Part shown: one piece after another, positions 27,524 to 35,752 of the stretch | Layout: each line of letters starts with the position of its first letter | Position numbering within the stretch: the first letter of the stretch is position 1 | From: JANQIV01 sp050117315 | Lineage (GTDB): Bacteria; Bacteroidota; Ignavibacteria; Ignavibacteriales; Melioribacteraceae | Assembly (NCBI GenBank): GCA_050117315.1 | Contig: JASFMY010000055.1 | Coordinates: forward strand, 1-37,656 | Reading direction: 5' to 3' | DNA: 37,656 nucleotides | The notes under the pieces: model-generated | What the model was told of the DNA's origin: nothing | The model's database searches: none | The model's input: the letters and a program-made list of their open reading frames with translations, nothing else | Program-made: the position numbers and the translations under genes

Positions 27524-27822
27524 TCATATCTGGAATGAACAATATCCTACCTTAAAAAAGCTTTTGTAAGTATCATTATTAAAGTTTCTGCAAAATAAAA
27601 AGTCAGTCGAACCCGTTTTGGGGTGAGCCTGTCCGCCGTCTTTTTGGCGGGAAATCTTTCAATTAGAGTACGATTTCAAAGATTTCTCCCTCCGGCCGAA
27701 ATGACAAAACGTTTAGATATCTAATTTTACAGAAACTCTATTATTTAGATAAGGTCTCTCCAAGATAATCTCATTGCTCTCGAAATCATGGAATTTGCTT
27801 CATCATCATTTTTAATCTGTAT
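27524..27822. other. Intergenic spacer with two short repeats
   Basis: No gene. It carries the REP-like copy at 27627-27652 and a GAAATCTTT/AAAGATTTC inverted repeat (27651-27686) followed by CTCCCTCCGGCCGAAATGAC, a type of dispersed intergenic repeat I recognise from other Bacteroidota-group genomes. Confidence 0.6.
27627..27652. repeat. REP-like palindromic repeat, copy 5
   Basis: GCCTGTCCGCCGTC then TTTTGGCGGGA forms a CCGCC/GGCGG hairpin of the same family as 2337-2367. Confidence 0.6.
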
Positions 27823-29415
27823 CTAAACTATTCTTTTATTAACAGGGTCCCATTCTACTTTGCGATTTTCAATATAAGATTTATGTACCATCAACATGGC
27901 AGCAGTATCTTGAAATGCTCTTTCAATGTTACAGCCTGTAGTTCCGCCGTTACGAATAGCATCCAGCCATTCTTTAATGTGCAGATGTGTCAAATCAATA
28001 TTTTTCCCGCTGATATTTGTATCAATTAATCCGCGTTCGGCATAATACTTTTCTGTGGCTGTTGTAATCCCGTCAAGGTTTAATTTTGAAGAAGGATATT
28101 TGAAAAGAGGCTCCGAAGTATCAATGAGTCCCGTCTTTATTTTGTTTTTATACTTGGTTGAATCCTCGTTTGGTGTAACTACCAAATTAGCTCCTACCTC
28201 CATTGAGGCGTCGTGCCCCATAAATACTCTTCCTCTTGAACGGCTGTTAGCAAGACAAGCGCTGTATAGTACGGTAAATCCTTTATCGGGGAATTCCAAT
28301 ACAGATTGGAAAGTATCCGGCATGTCTCGCTCTTCTTTATAAAAATATATTCCCCCTGAAGAAACAACAGTTTTGGGAATTCCAAAACCCATAATCTGAT
28401 TTACGGAATCAATCTCATGAGAAAACAATTGTCCGGCAAGCCCCGTATCATAAGTAAACCATCTTGGCCACCCGTAATATCTTTCTAAACTGAAAGGAAC
28501 TCTCGGTGTATTGCCCAGCCACTGCTGCCAGTCTATTGTCTTTTCGGAACCCGGTTTCGGATTTCCGTTATCATCCAGGTGTCTGATCCATGCTCCATTT
28601 CTTGTATTTCTGTTGGTGGTAGTTTCTATCAGTGTTACTTTCCCAAGCAGGTTTTTGTCAATTACATCTTTTGCTTTTTTAAAGGTTTCGTTCTTATTAT
28701 ACTGGTGACCAAGCTGAAATACAACACCGCTTTTTTTAACGGCGGCGTAAACCCTGTGGAGTTCATCCTCGGTCATTGTTAATCCTTTCTCGCAATAAAC
28801 ATGTTTGCCCGCGTTAGCTGCGTCTATAGTCATTTGAGCGTGATGAAAGTCCGGGGTCGTAATTATTACAGCGTCAATATCCGGATTAGCAAGCATATCC
28901 CGGTAACGGAGATAGCGTTTAACTCCCTTTAGATTTACCTGTTCACCGTTCGGCTGAATTCCCCTTGAAGCAATGCTTAATCCCTTTTCAGCATGAAGAT
29001 CAAAAACATCGCAAATGCCTATAACTTGGACATTCAGTAACGGCTGGTTATGGTAAGTTTGTAGTCTCTTTATAGCGCCTTTGTCGTTTTGTTTAGCTTT
29101 CTTTTTTAGATCTTCGTACCATCCTTTTTCAACAAAGCCGGCCGCTTTTAATAAATCGCCTCCCCTGGAGCCGACGCCAATTATACCAATTCTGACAACC
29201 TGCCCAATATTATCATAAGATTTTGGCATAACAGCAGAAGGATTGTAATCAAGACCAAGTTCTGCGGTAAGGGCTTTATTTTTAACATTATTTAATGTTT
29301 CTCTTTTCCAGAAATCATACGCAAAAACTCCTAAGACAGGAACCGCTGCAAGTCCTTTTAAAACATCACGGCGTGAAATCTTTTTTTCCGGTTCTTTTTT
29401 ATTTTCTTGGGACAA
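27823..29415 (-). CDS. Exported Gfo/Idh/MocA-family oxidoreductase (EKG variant)
   Basis: 530 residues from a TTG start with GGAG upstream, overlapping the DoxX stop by 17 bases. A Tat-like leader (KKISRRDVLKGLAAVPVLGV) implies export with a bound NAD(P) cofactor. The Rossmann motif is VRIGIIGVGSRGGDLL (about 74-89); AVIITTPDFHHAQM and KHVYCEKGLTMTEDE follow. The family's EKP motif, whose Lys is catalytic, here reads E209-K210-G211, a Pro to Gly change. Members oxidise or reduce carbon-bound hydroxyls of sugars and glycosides; exported copies in Bacteroidota take part in 3-keto-glycoside pathways. It has insertions relative to cytosolic members (about 380 residues). It is the last gene of the 37.6-27.8 kb minus-strand block. 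Confidence 0.9.
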   Translation of the reverse strand: MSQENKKEPEKKISRRDVLKGLAAVPVLGVFAYDFWKRETLNNVKNKALTAELGLDYNPSAVMPKSYDNIGQVVRIGIIGVGSRGGDLLKAAGFVEKGWYEDLKKKAKQNDKGAIKRLQTYHNQPLLNVQVIGICDVFDLHAEKGLSIASRGIQPNGEQVNLKGVKRYLRYRDMLANPDIDAVIITTPDFHHAQMTIDAANAGKHVYCEKGLTMTEDELHRVYAAVKKSGVVFQLGHQYNKNETFKKAKDVIDKNLLGKVTLIETTTNRNTRNGAWIRHLDDNGNPKPGSEKTIDWQQWLGNTPRVPFSLERYYGWPRWFTYDTGLAGQLFSHEIDSVNQIMGFGIPKTVVSSGGIYFYKEERDMPDTFQSVLEFPDKGFTVLYSACLANSRSRGRVFMGHDASMEVGANLVVTPNEDSTKYKNKIKTGLIDTSEPLFKYPSSKLNLDGITTATEKYYAERGLIDTNISGKNIDLTHLHIKEWLDAIRNGGTTGCNIERAFQDTAAMLMVHKSYIENRKVEWDPVNKRIV

Positions 29416-29902
29416 GGTTAAAACTCCTAAACTTTTTAATTAATCTATCTAGCCCGATAATATCGCTTGTTTGGAATAAAGCTATAACCAGTAAAGCAAA
29501 GAATTCCAGTAGATTTTTATCAATGAAAATATAGTTTTGAGCAAACGGCGGAATGGCTATGTAATATAGTAAAATCATTAAAGCCCCAAATACTGCAGCC
29601 CCCCGGGAAAACAGGCCGAGAATAAGCAATAACCCTATAATTACCTGGGCCCATATGTTTAAACTATCAACTATAAAAAGTACTGTTTGGTTATTAGCCA
29701 ATGATTGGAAGAAACCCGAAAACATCCAATTAGCCTGCGAAAGAAATCCCGCCGAAGTCCAGTTTGGATTTAGAAGTTTATCAAACCCTTCGTAGAGGAA
29801 ATGGTAGCCGACGACTAATCTTAATATAACCAGTACTGTCAACTGTAACGTTGAATATCCGTTCTCATTTTTCCGTTCGGATATACCTTTGAAATTAATC
29901 AT
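29399..29902 (-). CDS. DoxX-family integral membrane protein
   Basis: 167 residues, about four transmembrane helices (around 25-42, 73-95, 100-115, 125-145) with the DoxX signature LVILRLVVGYHFLYEGFDKL at the N-terminus and GLLLILGLFSRGAAVFG in the middle. DoxX proteins are known as a thiosulfate:quinone oxidoreductase subunit and as accessory membrane proteins of unclear role. Its reading frame overlaps that of the exported oxidoreductase, which implies translational coupling and a shared function. I infer that it may connect the oxidoreductase to the quinone pool or serve in its cofactor recycling; the sequence does not prove this. Confidence 0.85.
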   Translation of the reverse strand: MINFKGISERKNENGYSTLQLTVLVILRLVVGYHFLYEGFDKLLNPNWTSAGFLSQANWMFSGFFQSLANNQTVLFIVDSLNIWAQVIIGLLLILGLFSRGAAVFGALMILLYYIAIPPFAQNYIFIDKNLLEFFALLVIALFQTSDIIGLDRLIKKFRSFNLVPRK

Positions 29903-30005
29903 ATGTGTAGAACTTAAGACTCCATATTATGAGAATATTTAAATAAACCAGTCTGCGAGATAAAAATAGCTTAAAAAAAACATTTAACGCAACTGGTTTA
30001 ATAAC

Positions 30006-31964
30006 TTATTTTTTATAAATCCTTGCAGCCCACCCGCCGGCGGGAGCCAGTTTAATTTTTATTTTATTATCCTTTATTATATCGGATTCGTTTTTCTTAT
30101 AATCACTTCCGTATTTATCGGCATTTATACCGTCTTCATAACTTTCCATAGTATATCCGCCTTCGCCCAAAAAAGAGAAATCAATTTCAAATTCGCGCGG
30201 ATTTTCATCCGTCATGGCTCCCACATACCATTCGCTCCCGTTTCTGCGGGCCAGTGCTATGTATTCACCCGCTTTTGCGTGAAGAACCTTCGTTTCATCC
30301 CATACACATGGAACCGGGCTTAAAAATTGCATACATTCGGCTTCCCTCTGATAATTTGAAGGAGTATCAGACAACATTTGCAGCGGACTTTCATAAACTA
30401 CATATATCGCAAGTTGACGACATCTTGTGCCCATACTCATTGGTCTTCCCGGATTTGGGCTATAGTTTTTTCTCTGGGCATTGTTCATTGCACCGGGAGT
30501 GTAATCCATTGGGCCTGCAACCATACGTATAAAAGGAAGCGTAACTTCGTGTCCCGGAATAAATGATGTGTCCCATTTACAGTACTCCATAGCTCTTACA
30601 CCTTCACGTGTAATCACATTGGGATATGTTCTCCTTATTCCATCCGGTTTATACGACCCGTGAAAATTAACAAGCAGTTTTCTTTTTGCAGCTTCACGCG
30701 CTATCTTCCAATAATAATTTACCATTGCCTGGTCATCTCTCTGCATAAAATCAACTTTAATTCCTTTTACTCCCCACTTCTCAAATCTGTCCAAAGTTTC
30801 TTTAAGCTGGTCGTCAAGAGTTTTCCAGACTACCCAAAGAATAATTCCAACATTCTTTTCTTCACCATAAGATAGAAGTTCTTTCATATTTACATCCGGA
30901 TTTATCTTAGATAAATCTCCAAGTTCATACCAGCCTTCATCCAGAATTATGTATTCAATTCCGTACTTTGCTGCAAAGTCTATATAATATTTATATGTTT
31001 CAGTATTTACACCGGATTTAAAATCAACACCGTAAATATTAAGTGCACTCCACCAGTCCCAGGCAACCTTGCCCGGCTTTACCCATGAAACGTCTTCTAA
31101 TTCACAAGGTTTTCCCAAAAGATAAACAAGCTCGTTCAATATTAAATCGCCGTCATTTTCGGCTATAGCCATTATTCTCCACGGGAAAGCTCTTGTGCCC
31201 TTTGTTTCTGCAATATAGTCTGCGCTTTCTACGACTATCATAGTCCTATCGTTTTTTGCTTTCTCTTTTAGTGCTGCGGGAGGATGAATCCCGGACAAAG
31301 TGTTATCTCCGCTCACTTCTAACCATAATCCGGGAAAATCGTCAATATCGGCTTCCGTTAACAAAATATTAGTTCCATCAACTTTTTTTGCCAAAGCAGG
31401 AAGACTGCAAAAACTTTCTAACTCTAAATCTTTCACGGCACTCTTCTTATAAAGTCTTTCATTATGCGATCTGAATCTTTCTTCCTGCGGAAAATACACA
31501 ACATCTCTCCCGGCAAACTTAAAGTTTACTTCTTCGGATTTCACAATTATGTCATCATCAAAACTTGTTTCGAAACGGTAGGCTGCTCCTTCATTATAAG
31601 CTCTAAAGACAAGTGCATAATTCCCTTCGAATTTCAATTTTAACTCATTATAATTCTCTGCTATTTTTTCCCTTTTTTGCTTAACAACAGGATAAATTAT
31701 ATTATTCACCGAGTTGGTTTTGGAATCAATAACAATTGGGTTAGCGCCAAGTACCGCTCCGTCATCTAGGGTTATTGACAATGCCGACGGGAAAATCAGT
31801 TCTTCTAAATTATAAAAAACCGAATACTCAATTTTATCCGAAATAGAAACCTTAATTTCAACTTTTTTATCAGGTGAAAACAGGTTAAAATCTTCTGCGA
31901 TTAATCTTGAACTAAAAAGGGATTGAAATAAAAGAACGATAATAGCGATATTAATTTTTGTCAT
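30006..31964 (-). CDS. Glycoside hydrolase family 97, retaining (alpha-galactosidase) type
   Basis: 652 residues with a signal peptide (cleavage near LIAEDF) and an AAGGAAAG ribosome site. The N-terminal beta-sandwich (about 25-285) has YFPQEERFRSHNERLY; the TIM barrel begins at WDWWSALNIYGVDF, followed by IIDEGWYE-like ILDEGWYELGDLS. The family splits by mechanism: retaining members have an Asp nucleophile in KVDFMDRDDQ. Here GIKVDFMQRDDQ places D405 as nucleophile and E460 (VRAMEYCKW) as acid/base, matching the spacing of the retaining alpha-galactosidase BtGH97b, not the inverting alpha-glucosidase SusB. Calcium ligands are expected. It is predicted periplasmic. Confidence 0.92.
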   Translation of the reverse strand: MTKINIAIIVLLFQSLFSSRLIAEDFNLFSPDKKVEIKVSISDKIEYSVFYNLEELIFPSALSITLDDGAVLGANPIVIDSKTNSVNNIIYPVVKQKREKIAENYNELKLKFEGNYALVFRAYNEGAAYRFETSFDDDIIVKSEEVNFKFAGRDVVYFPQEERFRSHNERLYKKSAVKDLELESFCSLPALAKKVDGTNILLTEADIDDFPGLWLEVSGDNTLSGIHPPAALKEKAKNDRTMIVVESADYIAETKGTRAFPWRIMAIAENDGDLILNELVYLLGKPCELEDVSWVKPGKVAWDWWSALNIYGVDFKSGVNTETYKYYIDFAAKYGIEYIILDEGWYELGDLSKINPDVNMKELLSYGEEKNVGIILWVVWKTLDDQLKETLDRFEKWGVKGIKVDFMQRDDQAMVNYYWKIAREAAKRKLLVNFHGSYKPDGIRRTYPNVITREGVRAMEYCKWDTSFIPGHEVTLPFIRMVAGPMDYTPGAMNNAQRKNYSPNPGRPMSMGTRCRQLAIYVVYESPLQMLSDTPSNYQREAECMQFLSPVPCVWDETKVLHAKAGEYIALARRNGSEWYVGAMTDENPREFEIDFSFLGEGGYTMESYEDGINADKYGSDYKKNESDIIKDNKIKIKLAPAGGWAARIYKK

Positions 31965-32087
31965 TATTCTTTCCTTATCTCATATGAAATTATTAAACAT
32001 TGGCTCAATTCCATTCCTTCAATAAGTCCCCTGAACCCGGGATATCCTTTGTTTCATGGAAAAACAATTGTTGGAATCAATTCAGTT

Positions 32088-32120
32088 ATAAACCAAGTTC
32101 CTTCAAGGAACTTGGTTTAT
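32088..32120. terminator. 33-base near-perfect palindrome (hairpin) after the DUF6807 gene
   Basis: ATAAACCAAGTTCCTT and AAGGAACTTGGTTTAT are exact reverse complements with one central base. It lies 46 bases past the DUF6807 stop. There is no long U tract on either strand, so it may terminate bidirectionally, block exonucleases, or serve as a processing site between operon halves. Confidence 0.55.
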
Positions 32121-32165
32121 TATGTTGAAATACTTCTTCAATGTTAGTTAGTAACATATGAGGGG

Positions 32166-33236
32166 TTATTTAATCTCAATAAATTTTTGATACTCACTCT
32201 CAATGTTATTTTTATCCGCTTTCCCATTAAGAATTAGAATACGGTATTTAAAAGTAACCGAATTTCCTTCTGCCAAACTAAAGTTAAGTTTTTCTTCACC
32301 GTTGCTGAAAACAGCTTGCCCTAAAGGATTAGCCGCAAAAAGACCGTAACCCCGTGCGTGCCAGTAGGTGGGAAACCCAACGTTACCGGGATTATCAAAT
32401 ATTACAACCGTAACGTCTTTTGTATCAACGGTTCCGGAAAGGGCAACCCATCTTGCTCTTTTGCCCCACACGCTTTCTCCTTCAATGCCTTCACTGCTTA
32501 AGTAATTACCGCTTACGCCTTTATTATCCATAACGGGGACATTGGTTTGTTTTCCGTGAGAATCGCTGAGCATAACCGGTTGATCACTTGGCAATTCAAG
32601 TTGACGGGCGACTCTTATAGCTATCATTCCTTCTTTGTTGTCTTTAAATACTACGGGTTCATCAAGTGCAGTTAGTTTTATAACTCGATCAATGATTCTT
32701 ACTCCGTCGCCTGCATAAAAAATAAAATGAGTTGTATCTTTAAGAAGAACCGTGCCTTCGGGCGCAAGCCAGTTTGAAGCGGTAATTAATTCACCTTTAC
32801 CTTTCCCGCTTTTAATATCAACAATACTCTCATTCCGGATTGTTCCCATTTCACTTTCTCTTTCGGGCGGAATAGCGTCGGAATTATTCCAAAAATCCAA
32901 ACCGTTTACATCTCCGTAATTTAGCCAGGAACCAATGTGATGGGGATGGTCTACCCTTTCTCCGGGTCTCGGATTTATAGGAAATCCTCTTGTGATTGTT
33001 GCACCGTTGGCAGCATTTATCGGATAAAGCACTGTCTTTTTTAAAACAGGTAATGAGTCTGTATAAAGATACGAAGTGAAGAGTTCATCATTTACTTTTA
33101 CATCAATTCTTTTTTCAGCATCGTTTTTAATTAAATGAATTCTGTTTTCCAATTGCTTTTCCTTGTTATCAGCACAATTATAAAATACGGTAACAGCTAT
33201 TACAAAAAGGAATAACTTTTTTACATTGTTAGGCAT
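32166..33236 (-). CDS. DUF6807 (PmoA-like) exported protein
   Basis: 356 residues. The hydrophobic N-terminus (VKKLFLFVIAVTVFYNC) ends in a cysteine, a possible but not canonical lipobox. The family signature is DHPHHIGSWLNYGDVNGLDFW (from about residue 94), with RVARQLELPSD and FPTYWHARGYGLFAANPLG later; HPHH and the late His-Ala-Arg-Gly stretch are plausible metal or substrate ligands. The function of DUF6807/PmoA is not established; members often sit with Gfo/Idh/MocA genes in sugar loci, as here. The start codon lies inside the stop region of the oxidoreductase upstream (an 8-base overlap), so the two are translationally coupled. Confidence 0.88.
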   Translation of the reverse strand: MPNNVKKLFLFVIAVTVFYNCADNKEKQLENRIHLIKNDAEKRIDVKVNDELFTSYLYTDSLPVLKKTVLYPINAANGATITRGFPINPRPGERVDHPHHIGSWLNYGDVNGLDFWNNSDAIPPERESEMGTIRNESIVDIKSGKGKGELITASNWLAPEGTVLLKDTTHFIFYAGDGVRIIDRVIKLTALDEPVVFKDNKEGMIAIRVARQLELPSDQPVMLSDSHGKQTNVPVMDNKGVSGNYLSSEGIEGESVWGKRARWVALSGTVDTKDVTVVIFDNPGNVGFPTYWHARGYGLFAANPLGQAVFSNGEEKLNFSLAEGNSVTFKYRILILNGKADKNNIESEYQKFIEIK

Positions 33237-34632
33237 CTACAATTTCCTGCTGCTTTTCATCAAACTTTACTTTTCTGCCGCGATGCAACGCTTCGGTTAC
33301 CATTAAACTTGCGACCGAATGATTATACCCTGCTTCTATCGGAGCGTTGGGTTGTTTCCTGCTTCGAATACATTCCATCCAGTTTTTCATATGTGCCACT
33401 GTCATTTCATCAATCCCCGTATTTGCGTCTGTTACACTTTTTATTGAATCGGAAGCAAGTGTAAACTCATCAAGCATATTCTCATGAAGTCCGAACTCGG
33501 GGAATTTTTCAGCGTGTCTTGCAGTTAACCCGCCATTTGCAGAAACCTTATTAGTATCAAGATTCAATTCCCCGCCGTTTGAAAAATAAATTTCCTTTGT
33601 GCCGCCTGCCGAATTTGAAAATCTCGAAGAATAATTCACCTGGAATCTTTTTGTAGTATCGGGATTGTCCGTAGGTCCATATTCCATAACAGCAGTCATG
33701 GTATCGGCATTTTTTCTACCGTCTTTCCACATATAAATGCCGCCGGCGGCAGCAACACTTAAAGGATGTTTAAAGCCTGTGAACCAATGAACAGTATCTA
33801 TTTGATGACACATCCACTGTCCCGGAATTCCTGATGAATAGGGCCAGAAGAGACGGTATTCTATATAAATTCTGGGATTAAAAGGAATATAATCCCTGTT
33901 CACTAAAAATCTCATCCAATCAACGTCACTTTCTTTAAGTTTTGAAACACGGTCAGGATGACGCCAGCGGTCAGGCTGATTTACGTTCCAGGTCATACTT
34001 GCAAATTTAATAGGACCGAACTTACCCGACTTAATATATTCAGCTGCAGCTCTATAATTAGCACCGCTTCTTCTTTGCGAACCTATTTGAACAATCTTTC
34101 CCGTTTTTTTTACAGCTTTTAAAACCATTTTATTATCAGCCATAGATTCGGCTAAAGGTTTCTCTACATATGCGTCTCTACCCGATTTTACAGCCTCTGT
34201 CGCATGGTAAGCATGCTGGAAATCAGCAGTGCTGATTATAACAGCGTCTGCCTGTGATTTTTCATAAAGTTCTTCATTATTCCTGTATCCCACAACACTG
34301 CTTCCCTGCAAATCGTTTAAATAGGCAACCCCTTCTTCGCGTCTTTGATTCCATATATCCGAAACGCCTACAAACTCCATATTCAATTCTTGAGAGTTAG
34401 CCATAAAAGCTTTACTTAATGTACTTTTGAATCTATCAGAAAAACCAATAACACCAACGCGTACTCTGTCATTTGCGCCAATAATACGTTCATAGCTCAT
34501 TGCGTCGGTAACAATTACTTTTGATTCTTTAACAGCGGGTTTTGATACGGCTTTAATTAAAGAAGAACCTACAGCTACAGCTGCGCCGGTTAGCCCAACT
34601 TTTTTAATAAAATCCCTTCTATCAATATCCAT
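33229..34632 (-). CDS. Exported Gfo/Idh/MocA-family oxidoreductase (canonical EKP)
   Basis: The frame is open to a TTG at 34692, but GGAGA at suitable distance precedes the ATG at 34632, giving MDIDRRDFIKKVGLTGAAVA, a Tat-like leader, so I choose it (467 residues). The Rossmann region is VRVGVIGFSDRFKSTL; AVIISTADFQHAYHA and DAYVEKPLAESM follow, the latter with the family EKP motif intact, unlike the 27823 paralogue. The C-terminal alpha/beta domain has a substrate pocket with QWMCHQIDTVHWFTG, a His-rich stretch. The predicted job is NAD(P)-linked oxidation of a sugar or glycoside outside the cytoplasm. It overlaps DUF6807 downstream and is 57 bases after the phosphatase-fold gene. Confidence 0.9.
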   Translation of the reverse strand: MDIDRRDFIKKVGLTGAAVAVGSSLIKAVSKPAVKESKVIVTDAMSYERIIGANDRVRVGVIGFSDRFKSTLSKAFMANSQELNMEFVGVSDIWNQRREEGVAYLNDLQGSSVVGYRNNEELYEKSQADAVIISTADFQHAYHATEAVKSGRDAYVEKPLAESMADNKMVLKAVKKTGKIVQIGSQRRSGANYRAAAEYIKSGKFGPIKFASMTWNVNQPDRWRHPDRVSKLKESDVDWMRFLVNRDYIPFNPRIYIEYRLFWPYSSGIPGQWMCHQIDTVHWFTGFKHPLSVAAAGGIYMWKDGRKNADTMTAVMEYGPTDNPDTTKRFQVNYSSRFSNSAGGTKEIYFSNGGELNLDTNKVSANGGLTARHAEKFPEFGLHENMLDEFTLASDSIKSVTDANTGIDEMTVAHMKNWMECIRSRKQPNAPIEAGYNHSVASLMVTEALHRGRKVKFDEKQQEIVDA

Positions 34633-34688
34633 TTTCATTCTCCATAATTTTTTATACCATAATAATTTATTGTAATATTTTTTCTCTT

Positions 34689-35534
34689 TCAATTAGTTGT
34701 AAAACTAGCCTTTATAATCACCGGAAAATGATCTGAGGGGTATTTCATATCTTTAACGTCACAAAGCGCAGCATATTTTTTTACAGTAATTTTTTTGTTA
34801 GTAAAGATATAATCGATCCTTTCGGATGGGGGAGCGCATACATCAAAACCGGCAAATGTTTGCTCCGGACCGAAAGGTTCACTCTCTGAAACTTTACGAG
34901 AATCATTTAGTGCTTTGGAAATTATTGCAATTGGTGTTTCAGTCGGACCAAGATTAAAATCACCCATAAGCAACAAGGGATAGTCTTCGGAATTTTTTGA
35001 ATCAATTTGTTTTAAAATTAATTCAGCAGATTTTTTTCTTGCTTCTATTCCTTTATGATCGAAGTGAGCATTAAACACCCAGAACTTTTTGCCGTTTTCT
35101 TTGATTTTCAATAAAGCATAAGTGCAAATTCTGTTTAACGCGGCATCCCATCCTTTGGAAGGAATATCCGGGGTTTCGGAAAGCCAGAATGTGCTGCTTT
35201 CAAGTACTTCATATTTTTCTTTATGATAAAATATTGCGCTGAATTCGCCGCCTTTGTTATCCTCTGATTCGTCTCTTCCTCTTCCTACAAAATTGAACTG
35301 TTCAAGATTTTCATCAAGCCACTTTACCTGGTGTATCAATCCTTCCTGAATCCCAAGAATATCGGGTTCATTATATTTTATTTGGCTAAGCAAAAATTCT
35401 TTTCTGTGAGGCCAACTATTTTCACCGTCTTGGGGATTGTCATAACGAATATTGTAAGTCATAAAATTTATGTCTTGGGCAAATACAGCAAATTGAAATA
35501 AAAATATTACTGTAACATAATATACTTTATCCAT
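34689..35534 (-). CDS. Secreted endonuclease/exonuclease/phosphatase-family protein
   Basis: 281 residues with a signal peptide (to about FAQD). The EEP motifs are in order: FMTYNIRYDN (Asn), DILGIQEG (metal-binding Glu), FNAHFDHKG (His/Asp), LLLMGDFNLGP (catalytic Asp and Asn), ERIDYIFTN and YPSDHFPVI (final Asp-His). All key residues are present. Secreted Bacteroidota members of this group are usually of unknown substrate; nuclease, phosphodiesterase and sphingomyelinase-like activities exist in the fold. Within a glycan locus it could remove a phosphodiester-linked substituent. The weak ribosome site (GGAAG) and 218-base gap upstream suggest a separate promoter or low translation. Confidence 0.88.
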   Translation of the reverse strand: MDKVYYVTVIFLFQFAVFAQDINFMTYNIRYDNPQDGENSWPHRKEFLLSQIKYNEPDILGIQEGLIHQVKWLDENLEQFNFVGRGRDESEDNKGGEFSAIFYHKEKYEVLESSTFWLSETPDIPSKGWDAALNRICTYALLKIKENGKKFWVFNAHFDHKGIEARKKSAELILKQIDSKNSEDYPLLLMGDFNLGPTETPIAIISKALNDSRKVSESEPFGPEQTFAGFDVCAPPSERIDYIFTNKKITVKKYAALCDVKDMKYPSDHFPVIIKASFTTN

Positions 35535-35752
35535 ATTGTTCGCGCTTCCATAATTTTAGGAGTTGATAAAATAGAACATTTTCGCGACGATTTCTTGTTT
35601 TTGTGTACATTTTTTTGGTTTATGTGTAAAGCAGTAAGTTCTTTATATAGGAATCGTAAAATATCGCTTTGATGTTTAATTTTTGGTCATAAAAATCAAT
35701 AACAAATTAGTGAGTGGTAAATTCTTCAAATTCGATATCGTTTTATAAAAAC

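Noticed and set aside
30006..31964. SusB-type inverting alpha-glucosidase
   Set aside because: The KVDFMQRDDQ nucleophile motif places it with the retaining GH97 members.
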